A DNA stretch of 60,141 nt from an uncultured Geobacteraceae bacterium (GTDB taxonomy: Bacteria > Desulfobacterota > Desulfuromonadia > Geobacterales > Pseudopelobacteraceae), in the NCBI GenBank assembly GCA_903852495.1, contig CAINRC010000139.1:1-60141 (forward strand). The letters are read 5' to 3'. Numbering within the stretch: position 1 is the stretch's first letter; every line of letters begins with the position of its first letter. Below the pieces are notes generated by a model. The model had not been told where the DNA came from, did not search any database, and saw nothing but the letters and a program-made list of their open reading frames with translations. This document shows positions 1-7,974 of this stretch, piece by piece. A program made the translations under genes and the position numbers.

Positions 1-2
1 GG

Positions 3-263
3 GATGAAGTAGCCACGTTTTGTAAGCTGCTGAGGGAGCGTCTGCTGGATACATCTAAGCCGTTCAGCAAAGAATATTTGCAACTGCTGGTGAAGGAGAT
101 CGTGCTGGATGGCGATAGTGTGAAGATCAAAGGCGGATATGCGTCACTGGCAGGAGCAATAAAATTTACGGCCCAAAAAAAGAAATTGAGTACCCCTGGT
201 GAGGTACTCAATTCCAATAGTGTTTGGCCCCTACCGACTTTATACATGAAAGTAACACGCTAG
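3..263 (+). CDS. Serine recombinase, C-terminal end (cut by window edge)
   Basis: Reading frame open from the first bases to a stop at 261-263. The visible 86 residues begin DEVATFCKLLRERLLD and continue with a segment of the form PFSKEYLQLLVKEIVLDGD, which is the usual tail of large serine recombinases (a short helical stretch, then a beta segment). The resolvase and zinc-ribbon parts lie outside the window, so catalytic residues cannot be checked. The last 25 or so residues are encoded across a perfect inverted repeat (184-213), which suggests that the natural end of the gene was altered or that the frame runs through its own terminator. Another complete serine recombinase follows at 966, so two recombinases sit nearly in tandem. 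Confidence 0.7.
   Translation, partial: DEVATFCKLLRERLLDTSKPFSKEYLQLLVKEIVLDGDSVKIKGGYASLAGAIKFTAQKKKLSTPGEVLNSNSVWPLPTLYMKVTR
184..213. repeat. Perfect 11-bp inverted repeat inside recombinase 3' end
   Basis: Arms AATTGAGTACC (184-194) and GGTACTCAATT (203-213), with an 8-nt loop. It is not followed by a T-run on either strand, so it is not a standard terminator. It may be an operator, a recombination site or a decayed transposon end. Confidence 0.7.
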
Positions 264-636
264 TATTATTGTTTTTGTATTTACGGATTACAACTGACAC
301 CCTAAAAAACGCCCTCAAAATTTGCTGTTGTAAAAAGACTACATACATATTCAACCACTTTTGCAAAAGTGTTTATCACCTATTTCGATCGATATAAGCA
401 ACAAAATTGGCGTTAGTCAATTGAAAAGGATAGCCTCAACGAGGCTTGCCAGTCTGTCAGTTATTGTGTCAATTCCCTGATAACTGACGGAATAATTTAA
501 TCCGTCGTCAATTGTCATCAATTTTCCGATGCCAAAGCGCACCAGTCAACCTGCCATATCGGACGGCCCTCATCTTCGAGTCCCTTAAGAACCGATGCGA
601 GCGCGTGGTGGCGTTACTTTCGCTGTTGGGGGCATT
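264..636. other. Gene-free stretch with several short inverted repeats
   Basis: No convincing gene. It lies between the end of the partial recombinase (plus) and the end of the HTH gene (minus). It carries a 16-bp palindrome CACTTTTGCAAAAGTG (356-371), AGCCTC/GAGGCT (432-446), a 9-bp pair GTCAGTTAT/ATAACTGAC (456-464 and 480-488), and GACGGA/TCCGTC (486-506). Such clustering fits a junction between two elements, recombinase crossover or accessory sites, or partition sites for the nearby ParB-like proteins. Which of these applies cannot be told from sequence. Confidence 0.5.
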
Positions 637-900
637 TCATCTAAAATCGATCATCATTGAATTTTCAACCGCCTGCCTGACAAACTCATACTCCCGCATG
701 ATCCAAAACAAATCAAGAGCCGTCATTCCTATATCCTTGTAATACCAGTTATGTGCCCGATGGACAGATATGTCGAGGTCACTTGCAGCTTGCTTGATAT
801 TTATCTCATGCTCTTGCAGCAACTTTACAATATATCTCGTCAGGTCATTATTGTTGAGATCTTTTTTGTGGCAGATCTGCCACAGATTCTTTGTAGACAT
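637..900 (-). CDS. Small helix-turn-helix protein (87 aa)
   Basis: The start at 900 is chosen because AAGGGG lies 4 nt upstream; a longer frame without a ribosome site exists and would run into the divergent recombinase. The protein has a helical N-terminus and then EHEINIKQAASDLDISVHR, a typical HTH of the kind where a stretched recognition helix follows a SD/SVHRAHNW turn. It resembles small regulators that accompany recombinases. It is divergent from the recombinase at 966 with about 65 bp between the starts, so it may repress that promoter or act as a directionality factor. The function is inferred from context; no family assignment is possible. Confidence 0.55.
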   Translation of the reverse strand: MSTKNLWQICHKKDLNNNDLTRYIVKLLQEHEINIKQAASDLDISVHRAHNWYYKDIGMTALDLFWIMREYEFVRQAVENSMMIDFR

Positions 901-965
901 ACGCCCCTTGTTGGTTGAAAGTATTACAGGAATATTTTGAGTTGTAACAAGGAGATACGCAGAAA

Positions 966-2570
966 ATGCTGCAAACGGGAACGGCATATACTCCAAGCCA
1001 AATAATGAGCCTTCGCCTGAAGGGGGCCATGTATATCCGTATGTCCACAGAGTTGCAGGTGGAGTCGCCGGAAAACCAGGAACGTGCAATACGCAGATAT
1101 GCCGCTCAATACGGCATTGAAATTATCAAAACCTATGCTGATCTGGGAGTTAGCGGAATAAACACGGAAAAGCGGGAACAGTTTCAGTCCATGATTGATG
1201 ATGTGGAGCAAGGACGTAGTGCGTTCAATATTGTCTTATATCTGGATGAAAGCCGCTGGGGACGGTTTGTAGACAGTCGCGAGGCTGATTATCACCGCAT
1301 GCGACTGGAACGCAAAAACGTTTTGTGCCAGTCCTGCGAAAAGCCACTTACGTTAACCAGTAATATTGCCGACCGTATTATGACCCTGCTTCGTGACGAA
1401 AGCGCCAGCGACTATTGCCGCCAGCTTTCCCAGAAGGTGTGGGTGGGACAATGCAACCTGGTGTCAAAAGGATTCCGGCAGGGAGGTGTGGCAGGCTTTG
1501 GGCTTCGGCGCATGTTGCTGGACGAGACTGGCAGACCCAAGCAGGAATTGGCAATGGGGCAGCGTAAAAGCCTGCTCACCGAACGGGTGATTCTGATGCC
1601 GGGGCCAGAAGACGAACGGGGGGTTGTGCTCTGGATTTATGACCAGTTCATTGCCGGGATAAGTGAAACTGAAATTGCGACACAGCTGAACGCAAAAGGA
1701 GTGAAAACCCATTTTGGGCGTCCATGGTCGCGAGGTACGGTGTGCGAAGTGCTCACCAATGAAAAATATGTCGGCAACAACTTATTCAACCGCACATCTG
1801 GCAAGATGAAGAGCAAAGCCAAACCCAATCCGGAAAACGAATGGGTGCGTAAGGAACGCGCCTTTGAGCCCATAGTGGACATGGAACGCTTCTGGACCGT
1901 CCAGGGGATCTACCGGGAACGGAACAAAAAGACTACCGACGAAGAACTATTGCAAGGGCTGCGGGATTTATATGCCAAGCAAGGACGCCTTTCAGCGCTG
2001 ATCATTGACGAAGCGGATTATTTGCCACCCAGTAGTCTTTTTAGTACTCGCTTCGGCGGACTTTTGCGGGCCTATCAGATGATCGGGTATGCCCCGAAGC
2101 ACGACTATCGATATATTGTCATCAACCAACGGTTACGCGCCCTCCATGCCGAAATTATAGCTGACGTTGTTCACAGCATAGAAAGCCTCTGCGGTAGACA
2201 GATTCCCATAGATCAGAAAAACTGCCTGTTGGAATTGAATCACAATCTATCTGTTTCAGTTGTCATCAGCCGTTGCTTTACCACACCAACCGGAACCCGG
2301 CGCTGGAAAATCCGTTTTGATAACGGCCTTCATCCCGATATAACCATAGCGGTACGCATGGACACCAGCAATGAAGCGATCCACGATTACTATATTCTGC
2401 CCGCTTTGGAATTTTCGCATGGTCAGATAAAACTCTCTGAGGACAACAGAGGTTTTCTGGACAGCTTTCGTACTGATACGTTGGATTATTTGCTGAATTT
2501 GAGCATTAACATCTCTCTCGACAAGGCGGTGGAAGATGGTGCAAGGGGCAATAGTACTTATTTCCATTGA
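966..2570 (+). CDS. Large serine recombinase with C-terminal repeat-like domain
   Basis: 534 residues. The resolvase domain starts at about residue 20, with the catalytic-serine motif YIRMST (Ser27), an ENQ segment and the DESRWGRF loop. A recombinase domain follows (about 160-300, GFGLRR... WSRGTVCEVLTNEKYVG). Instead of the usual zinc ribbon and coiled coil, residues 325-375 carry a segment like the homing-endonuclease-associated repeat (L..LYAKQGRLS...RFGGLLRAYQMIGY). The C-terminal 150 residues are unassigned. AAGGAG lies 11 nt before the ATG. The last 35 bp overlap the first ParB-like gene, so the three downstream genes are probably one operon. The recombinase would move or invert DNA at specific sites; whether it mobilises this cassette is inferred. 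Confidence 0.85.
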   Translation: MLQTGTAYTPSQIMSLRLKGAMYIRMSTELQVESPENQERAIRRYAAQYGIEIIKTYADLGVSGINTEKREQFQSMIDDVEQGRSAFNIVLYLDESRWGRFVDSREADYHRMRLERKNVLCQSCEKPLTLTSNIADRIMTLLRDESASDYCRQLSQKVWVGQCNLVSKGFRQGGVAGFGLRRMLLDETGRPKQELAMGQRKSLLTERVILMPGPEDERGVVLWIYDQFIAGISETEIATQLNAKGVKTHFGRPWSRGTVCEVLTNEKYVGNNLFNRTSGKMKSKAKPNPENEWVRKERAFEPIVDMERFWTVQGIYRERNKKTTDEELLQGLRDLYAKQGRLSALIIDEADYLPPSSLFSTRFGGLLRAYQMIGYAPKHDYRYIVINQRLRALHAEIIADVVHSIESLCGRQIPIDQKNCLLELNHNLSVSVVISRCFTTPTGTRRWKIRFDNGLHPDITIAVRMDTSNEAIHDYYILPALEFSHGQIKLSEDNRGFLDSFRTDTLDYLLNLSINISLDKAVEDGARGNSTYFH

Positions 2571-3402
2571 AGATATTCACATCTTGAATCCACGGGTACG
2601 CAATCAAATTATTGCCGAAGAAATACGGCAAAACATTCGAAACGTTGGTCTGAAAAAGCCCATAACGGTATCTCCAAGGAATGATGCTAAAAACGGCAAG
2701 AAATATGATCTGGTTTGTGGACAGGGAAGGCTTGAGGCATATATTTCTGCTGGAGAAACGGAAATCCCGTGTATCGTTCGTGAAGTAAGCAAAGAAGATG
2801 CGCATATTATGAGTCTGGTGGAAAATATCGCCCGGCGTAATGGCAATGCACTGGAACTCCTGCAAAGTATCAAGAATCTGAAAAGTCAAGGGTACGCCGA
2901 TGATGACATTGCAGCCAAGACCAATCTTGGCAAAGAATATATTCGAGGCATTATCCGTCTGCTTGAACAGGGAGAGGAATACTTGGTCAACGCAGTGGAA
3001 AAAGGACGAATCCCTTTGTACCAGGCGCTGAACATTGCTTCGGAAGATGACACAGCTGTACAGAGGGCTTTGGCAGAAGCGTATGAATCGGGAGGTTTGA
3101 CTGGAAAAAAGCTGGTTGATGCACAAAAAATTATTTCCCGACGGAAACATTATGGAAAAGGTCTTTCAGCTCCACACCGTGAACATGCCAAAGTTTCCGC
3201 AGAAGATTTGATTGCAGCCTATGAAAAGGAAGCCAAGGAGAAAAAACGGCTGCTGGCTCAATCAAATTATATCAAGGAAGTTTTGGATTACACGTCCACG
3301 GCTCTTCGCCAGTTATTGAAAGATGTACATTTTACCAATCAACTGAAAGCCGTCGGCATGAATGAAATTCCTCAGCATGTAACGGATCTTCTGAAAAGGT
3401 AG
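2536..3402 (+). CDS. ParB/RepB-like partition family protein
   Basis: 288 residues. The N-terminal ParB nuclease-like fold has the hallmark box CGQGRLEA (compare GERR/GHRR) at residues 59-66, followed by VENIARRNGNALEL, the ParB box II (ENxxRxx). A central HTH of ParB type (DDDIAAKTNLGKEYIRGII) comes next, with a helical C-terminus. ParB proteins bind centromere-like sites and CTP. No ParA partner is present, which is unusual for true partition. The start at 2536 has AAGGCGG 6 nt upstream and overlaps the recombinase end, indicating translational coupling. Its role with the recombinase is unknown. Confidence 0.8.
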   Translation: MVQGAIVLISIEDIHILNPRVRNQIIAEEIRQNIRNVGLKKPITVSPRNDAKNGKKYDLVCGQGRLEAYISAGETEIPCIVREVSKEDAHIMSLVENIARRNGNALELLQSIKNLKSQGYADDDIAAKTNLGKEYIRGIIRLLEQGEEYLVNAVEKGRIPLYQALNIASEDDTAVQRALAEAYESGGLTGKKLVDAQKIISRRKHYGKGLSAPHREHAKVSAEDLIAAYEKEAKEKKRLLAQSNYIKEVLDYTSTALRQLLKDVHFTNQLKAVGMNEIPQHVTDLLKR

Positions 3403-3407
3403 CGGCT

Positions 3408-4301
3408 ATGGCAAACAAAATTAAGCAGGGATTCCAGGAAAGACTCTTAGATCTTGTCGTAGCTGAACTGTTCCTCACCAAAAACATTTCAATTTGTGTA
3501 AGAAAATGCAGAAAGTATGCTCAGGTTCTTTCTTCCATACGGGAAGTAGGACTTATTGAAGCTCCTGTGGTCGCTCCGCTTAAGAAGGAAAAAGGATATC
3601 TCCTGCTCGATGGACATTTACGCATAATGGCTCTGAAAGAATTGGGAGTGGAGCGCGTTTCCTGTCTGATCTCCACCGATGATGAGACCTATACCTACAA
3701 TAAATACATCAATCGGCTTTCAGCAATTCAGGAACATCATATGATTGTGAAAGCCGTGCAGTCAGGAGTCTCTGAAGAAAAGCTTGCCCGTGCCTTGAAT
3801 CTTGACATCGGAACAATCAGAAATAAGAAGAATTTGCTTGAAGGTATCTGCCCGGAGGCTGTCGATTTGCTGAAAGATAAGGTCGTACCGGAACCGGTTT
3901 TCAAAGTGTTGAGAAAAATGCTAGCGCCCAGGCAGATTAACGCTGCCATGTTGATGAATGATCAGAACAAGTTCAACTGCATCTATGCCAAGGCCCTTCT
4001 GGATGCAACGCCAGCGGACCAACTTGTCAATAAAGGCAAACCAAAAAAAGAAACTCCGGTAATACTGGCCCGCCAGGCTCGTCTTGAGGAAGAGAGTCTT
4101 GCCTTGTCCAGGGAAATAGGCTCATTGAAGGAACAGTATGGTACAGCAATGATAGATATAACCTCTATGCAGGCATATTTAAAAAGATTGATACGAAATG
4201 AAGCAGTTGCAAAATATCTACGTGAATTTAATGAGTCGTTTTATGACAAATTCAAGGAAATTGCTGAACTTGACTTTTTCAGATTGAAAAAAATGGAGTG
4301 A
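3408..4301 (+). CDS. Second ParB/RepB-like protein (RepB C-terminal type)
   Basis: 297 residues. The ParB-like box is LLDGHLRIMAL (about residues 65-75), with an HTH-like stretch SEEKLARALNLDIGTIRNKKNLL near 124-146. The rest is helical and charged, in the style of plasmid RepB partition proteins, and ends with a coiled-coil-like tail. It starts 5 nt after the first ParB-like gene and is clearly co-transcribed. The two proteins are diverged rather than a recent duplication. Known ParB proteins work with a ParA ATPase; none is encoded here, so a DNA-bridging or recombination-regulating role is as likely as segregation. Confidence 0.75.
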   Translation: MANKIKQGFQERLLDLVVAELFLTKNISICVRKCRKYAQVLSSIREVGLIEAPVVAPLKKEKGYLLLDGHLRIMALKELGVERVSCLISTDDETYTYNKYINRLSAIQEHHMIVKAVQSGVSEEKLARALNLDIGTIRNKKNLLEGICPEAVDLLKDKVVPEPVFKVLRKMLAPRQINAAMLMNDQNKFNCIYAKALLDATPADQLVNKGKPKKETPVILARQARLEEESLALSREIGSLKEQYGTAMIDITSMQAYLKRLIRNEAVAKYLREFNESFYDKFKEIAELDFFRLKKME

Positions 4302-4308
4302 GGGGCCA

Positions 4309-4425
4309 ATGTGGACGTTCTGTCGTCAACAAAGAGTCTCTATTTCTTTTCCCGATCTTCCTTTCCCAGGTTTGATTCATAAGCCGTTGGTTTGTCATCT
4401 TCCGTATCATCGCCTCCCATCCTAG
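4309..4425 (+). CDS. Possible 38-aa ORF after the ParB pair
   Basis: ATG at 4309 sits 4 nt after GAGGGG and 7 nt past the previous stop, so it could be the last gene of the recombinase/ParB operon or a truncated one. The product begins MWTFCRQQRVSISFPDLPF and has no recognisable domain. The remainder to 4559 shows no gene. Confidence 0.25.
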   Translation: MWTFCRQQRVSISFPDLPFPGLIHKPLVCHLPYHRLPS

Positions 4426-4559
4426 GGAAGATCCGCCTTGGGAAAATGCTTGTTGGAAAAACACGCTTCGGAAACGGTCCGTCATTTTCATCATTTCGCG
4501 GTCTCATGGCTTCCTCTGTTGATCATGATAATCCGACCTGATATTACCTTGGTATTTCT

Positions 4560-4991
4560 TCATAGTTTGAAGTTATACGGCAAAATACCGGCAAGTGTGT
4601 TAATGACCGTTTCACCACCAAATTCGAAAATGACAACCATGTCGTCACCAAACTCGTTGATGACCTGACGACAGGCGCCACAGGGAGAAAAATCATCCGC
4701 GCTTGCTGCAATTGCAATTGCATCGAAATCCCCCGGCTTGTATCCTTCAGACGTAGCTTTGAAGAGAGCTGTTCGCTCCGCACACATGGTCAGGCCATAG
4801 GAAGCATTTTCTACGTTACATCCCTTAATGATGTTTCCATCTTTTGCTAGGACAGCAGCTCCCACTTGGAAGTTAGAATAGCGGCAGTAAGCGTTTTCTT
4901 TTGCCTTGTGGGCATCCGCAAGAAGTTTAAGGTAACATTCAACTTGTTCAGCAGATGCATCGATACAGTTCTTAATTGATTTTGTGCTCAT
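4560..4991 (-). CDS. cdd: Cytidine deaminase
   Basis: 143 residues, the usual length for the small homotetrameric zinc cytidine deaminases. The zinc site is complete: CAE (Cys70, catalytic Glu72) and PCGAC (Cys104, Cys107). RYSNFQVGAAVLAKDG and GCNVENASYG are the substrate-binding segments. The family converts (deoxy)cytidine to (deoxy)uridine in pyrimidine salvage. Here it is the last gene of an accessory operon whose start overlaps the HEPN gene by 4 nt (ATGA), not a salvage operon, so it more likely acts on nucleosides or RNA products within a stress or defence response. That role is inferred from context only. Confidence 0.9.
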   Translation of the reverse strand: MSTKSIKNCIDASAEQVECYLKLLADAHKAKENAYCRYSNFQVGAAVLAKDGNIIKGCNVENASYGLTMCAERTALFKATSEGYKPGDFDAIAIAASADDFSPCGACRQVINEFGDDMVVIFEFGGETVINTLAGILPYNFKL

Positions 4992-6232
4992 ATTGTAACC
5001 CCTTCTTTATGGGCAAATTTTTTGAATGTCTTGTAAAAGTCAATTATGCTTCTGAGTTTCGGCTCAATTTTTTTGAATGTAATGGTTTCAATGTCACCTA
5101 ATTCGTTTTTTTGAAAAATGTATCCATGAAGCATGCGATTCCATGTTAACGGGTCATCAGATTTTTCAGGCAACATGTCAATCTTTGATGTTGCTGATTC
5201 TATGGATGCCAGTCTGTTATCAATCCAACTCTTGTCAATGTTACGAATATTGAATTTGTGGCTGTACCAATCGACGTCGAAAACTTTCAAATCGGATTGT
5301 GTATTTTGATCAACAAATTGGAGATATTCATCACTACCAATAAAACGGTAATACAATTTCCGCTCTTCTTTTGCGCGTCCACCAAAATCCATATAAATCC
5401 TAAAATCAAGCGGTGTTGCAAGCATTGAAACTGAACATGTCAAGATTCCGGTCTTTGTTGCGGGGTCTTTTCTTGTTAGCGGCAGCCAGATATAGCCGCT
5501 TGTCGTATCAATTGTTGTGAGAATATCTGTAAACAGACCGAACTGATTCACCCAGTTTTCGAGAAAGTTCTTGAATGGGACTAGCTTACGACGCAATTTA
5601 TATAAATTTTCAAAATCTTCACTAAGGATTTTAAGGGGCTCATCTTTAGCGAAGGCAACTTTTTTGTCTTTTGGTTTTATATCAATCTCATCAATATCTC
5701 TCACAAGGTAATCAGCGGTATGTTCCTGCATAGAGCTGATAATGCCGCCTCGTTCGTGGCGATGCGGGTATGCCATTTCAAATGATTTAGGTGCCAACTC
5801 ACACCAAACATAACTTATGAGATTTTCTTTTTTGTTATCTTCATCATCTCGCATTCTCTCCAAACTGCCGTGCATAATCGAATTTCTTAGGTATCTAAAA
5901 TTATGTAATCTTTTTCTTACGGCATCAGTGTTTTGTGAAAGCGGCTTTCTAAGAGCAGGCCTTCGATCAGTATCCATGTACCAGCAAAAAACATCTCTCC
6001 ATTGATCACTGTAGAGAGTGTCATTCCTGAGAACCTCATCCCTTAACCGATCGATTTTGTCTTCTAAACTTATCCTGTTCAGTTCATAAGCGCTCAATGT
6101 TTCCTGGGTTAACAATTTATTATCGATTATTTTCTCAAACAAAGCCCCGGCAAGGTAGAAAGCTAGATTTTCATACCCAAGGCGGTAACGACCGACCATA
6201 TACCGAGCAAGGAGGGTTTCACGATTTTCCAT
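4988..6232 (-). CDS. HEPN-motif protein, possible RNase effector
   Basis: 414 residues, no family recognised by name. The N-terminal 130 residues are helical and contain FRYLRNSIMHG: Arg116-Asn-Ser-Ile-Met-His121 is the Rx4-6H motif with the polar residue after Arg that is typical of catalytic HEPN RNases. The remainder is mixed alpha/beta with no motif I can name. The start at 6232 has AAGGAT upstream, only 3 nt after the stop of the HAD gene, and the end overlaps the deaminase. HEPN domains cut RNA in many toxin and defence systems; here activity is inferred from the motif and from the upstream CARF-type regulator. Alternatively it is a non-catalytic HEPN scaffold. Confidence 0.75.
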   Translation of the reverse strand: MENRETLLARYMVGRYRLGYENLAFYLAGALFEKIIDNKLLTQETLSAYELNRISLEDKIDRLRDEVLRNDTLYSDQWRDVFCWYMDTDRRPALRKPLSQNTDAVRKRLHNFRYLRNSIMHGSLERMRDDEDNKKENLISYVWCELAPKSFEMAYPHRHERGGIISSMQEHTADYLVRDIDEIDIKPKDKKVAFAKDEPLKILSEDFENLYKLRRKLVPFKNFLENWVNQFGLFTDILTTIDTTSGYIWLPLTRKDPATKTGILTCSVSMLATPLDFRIYMDFGGRAKEERKLYYRFIGSDEYLQFVDQNTQSDLKVFDVDWYSHKFNIRNIDKSWIDNRLASIESATSKIDMLPEKSDDPLTWNRMLHGYIFQKNELGDIETITFKKIEPKLRSIIDFYKTFKKFAHKEGVTI

Positions 6233-6235
6233 ATT

Positions 6236-7357
6236 TTATCCTTCCGTTACGAGCGAATGAGTAAACCGGTAAAATTGCTTTGCCGTTGAAGTAAGATCGC
6301 CAATTCTTCCTTCAGGACCAGACAATAGTTTTGATAACGCCTTGATGAATGATGCCTCTGATTTTGCCGCTTTTGCCGCTTCTACAATCAATAGGAGTGG
6401 TGTTCGGTTGCTAGAAGTTTCGACCTTAGCCCCCTGCATATTGATGAGGATACTGTTCAGATACGTAATGTAGGAGCGGGATGAGTTTTCCGTCAGACCG
6501 CCATGCTCAACCAAGAATTTTCTGAATGCTGTTTTGGTTAATTGATCAGGTCTGGTGCTTTCAGATCTTGAACGCTTGCTGTTACTGAATGATTCCGTTG
6601 TTTGGAATCCAAGCGGTTCAAGCACCTGTTGCAGGTCATCACCTTTTACAATAGTATCCCAGAAAAACTCATGGTGCTGTTTCGGGTTGAATCCTATAGA
6701 GCGTCCTACGTACTGGGCAGCCTCACGATCATTACCGCCATCACCTATGAATACGGCCTCCTCTTTTGAAAAACCCAGATCATGAAGCAGTAGTTTCACA
6801 AGATGCTTTTTGTGGATGAAATCGCTTGGCTGACAATTCCAGTGGCGGATTGTCCCGTCAGGATTCCAGAAATATTCTGCAGATGTGAAGCAATGTTCAA
6901 GGTTGAAATCAAGTGAAACCCGGTCGGCCATTGCTTTCAGTCCGCCGGAAACCAGGGCGATGGTGATACCGTGCGCTCGCAATGCCTGGAATGTTTCTGA
7001 AACGCCAGAAAAATATTCTGCTGAGTCATGAATAACGGCATCGAACAACTCCTTGGTGAGCCTGTACTCTTTGTGCAGCTTAATGGTGTCAATGACCCAC
7101 TCGCTGTAACCGGGATAGCCGCCATCTCGCCACCTTTCCCAGTTTGCCTGATTCTTTTTGCTCGCTTCAGGTCCAAGCAAATCACACAAAAGTGTCCATG
7201 CGCTGCTGAACTGCTTTGTCGCCAATACGGCCTCCCCATGGCAGAGACATAGATTCTTCCAGTTTTGGGGGAAGCGGCCCTTGATAAAATCGAAACGACA
7301 TGAACGCTTGAGAAGCGTTCCCTCCATATCGAATACTGCCAGCTTGATCTTTTTCAC
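6236..7357 (-). CDS. HAD-family phosphatase with extra C-terminal helical domain
   Basis: About 373 residues from the GTG at 7357, which overlaps the upstream stop (GTGA) and is preceded by a G-rich ribosome site; an upstream ATG frame is less likely. Phosphoserine-phosphatase-like HAD motifs are present: FDMEGTLL (motif I, nucleophile Asp but Glu where a second Asp is usual), LVSGG (motif II), the HKKH Lys region (III), and FIGDGGND (IV). The C-terminal 110 residues (TKTAFRKFLVEHGGL...SYITYLNSIL) look like the SAM-like core-binding fold of tyrosine recombinases, an odd partner for a phosphatase. It belongs to the sigma-54 operon. Candidate substrates are nucleotides or RNA end phosphates; this is inference. 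Confidence 0.8.
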   Translation of the reverse strand: MKKIKLAVFDMEGTLLKRSCRFDFIKGRFPQNWKNLCLCHGEAVLATKQFSSAWTLLCDLLGPEASKKNQANWERWRDGGYPGYSEWVIDTIKLHKEYRLTKELFDAVIHDSAEYFSGVSETFQALRAHGITIALVSGGLKAMADRVSLDFNLEHCFTSAEYFWNPDGTIRHWNCQPSDFIHKKHLVKLLLHDLGFSKEEAVFIGDGGNDREAAQYVGRSIGFNPKQHHEFFWDTIVKGDDLQQVLEPLGFQTTESFSNSKRSRSESTRPDQLTKTAFRKFLVEHGGLTENSSRSYITYLNSILINMQGAKVETSSNRTPLLLIVEAAKAAKSEASFIKALSKLLSGPEGRIGDLTSTAKQFYRFTHSLVTEG

Positions 7358-7563
7358 CACCCCACCCCCGTTATCGGATACTTTTCGTAAATTGTTCCAG
7401 TGAATAGTGTCGTCTTGCAACTTGCACAGGCATAGAAAATGTCTCCAGTATTGGCGGGTGCACAAAATGCACGGATATTGCTTGAGCCGCACGCACAGTA
7501 TATTTTCCCATCCTTGAAACGATCCGGATAAATCTGCTGGTATTCCTGTCCTGTAGGTGTCAT
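7354..7563 (-). CDS. Small zinc-ribbon-like protein (69 aa)
   Basis: The start at 7563 is chosen for the strong site AGGAGGGG about 6 nt upstream. The product contains CACGSSN, a single Cys, and CASCKT, giving CxC...CxxC spacing suited to one zinc ion. No family recognised. Its stop overlaps the HAD start, so the two are translationally coupled. It may bind RNA or act as an adaptor for the enzymes downstream; that is inference. Confidence 0.65.
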   Translation of the reverse strand: MTPTGQEYQQIYPDRFKDGKIYCACGSSNIRAFCAPANTGDIFYACASCKTTLFTGTIYEKYPITGVGW

Positions 7564-7576
7564 GTTTGTTCCCCTC

Positions 7577-7780
7577 CTATCGTGTGTAACCTTGGCGGAC
7601 TGCCGAGGCCATTGCCCTGAGACGGAACTCAACGGTGACAATGTCTTTCCGGCTATTGTTAACCCTCCGAATCAGAGATTCAAGGGAACCGCAAGCAACA
7701 GCATCCCTTACTGTGCCAATGTAGCTGGAATAGAATCCCTGTCCCACACGCCTGATCATTTTGTCAAATCTTGTATCCAT
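7577..7780 (-). CDS. Small basic protein, first gene of the sigma-54 operon (67 aa)
   Basis: Begins MDTRFDKMIRRVGQGFYSSY; basic (many Arg), mostly helical by eye, with no known domain. AGGAGG lies 5 nt before the ATG. It is the first gene after the -24/-12 promoter at 7812-7827 and is followed 13 nt later by the zinc-ribbon-like gene. No function can be assigned. Confidence 0.6.
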   Translation of the reverse strand: MDTRFDKMIRRVGQGFYSSYIGTVRDAVACGSLESLIRRVNNSRKDIVTVEFRLRAMASAVRQGYTR

Positions 7781-7811
7781 TAGTGCCTCCTGACAAGTTT
7801 GATATCTTTAT

Positions 7812-7827
7812 AGCCAGGAGCGTGCCA
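7812..7827 (-). promoter_or_regulatory. Sigma-54 (-24/-12) promoter
   Basis: On the minus strand the sequence is TGGCACGCTCCTGGCT, matching TGGCAC-N5-TTGCW with one mismatch and exact GG/GC spacing of 10 nt. It lies 32 bp upstream of the 67-aa gene and directly after the gene for a sigma-54 activator. Confidence 0.8.
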
Positions 7828-7916
7828 AGCAGAACAATAACTGTTAACAGGCTAAAAACACTAAACAAAGTCACGAGATAAAACACGGTAATTCGTTATA
7901 AATCCACTTTTGATGA

Positions 7917-7928
7917 CAACTTAAGTTG
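7917..7928. promoter_or_regulatory. Palindrome, candidate upstream activator site
   Basis: CAACTTAAGTTG is a perfect 12-bp palindrome about 90-100 bp upstream of the -24/-12 promoter, the usual distance for enhancer sites bound by sigma-54 activators. A second imperfect pair, TTATCG/CGATAA, lies at about 7950-7971 beside the activator stop codon. Binding is inferred from position. Confidence 0.4.
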
Positions 7929-7974
7929 ATTCTGTATGCGGCGATGACGTTTATCGCTTGGACTATCGATAACA

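Noticed and set aside
222-240. Possible left attachment site resembling the tRNA-Glu 3' end (shared CCCCTACCG)
   Set aside because: Only about nine bases match without the flanking tRNA sequence, so it is not convincing as an att site.
637-1089. Longer 150-aa version of the HTH gene
   Set aside because: It would overlap the divergent recombinase start by over 100 bp and has no ribosome site; the ATG at 900 has one.
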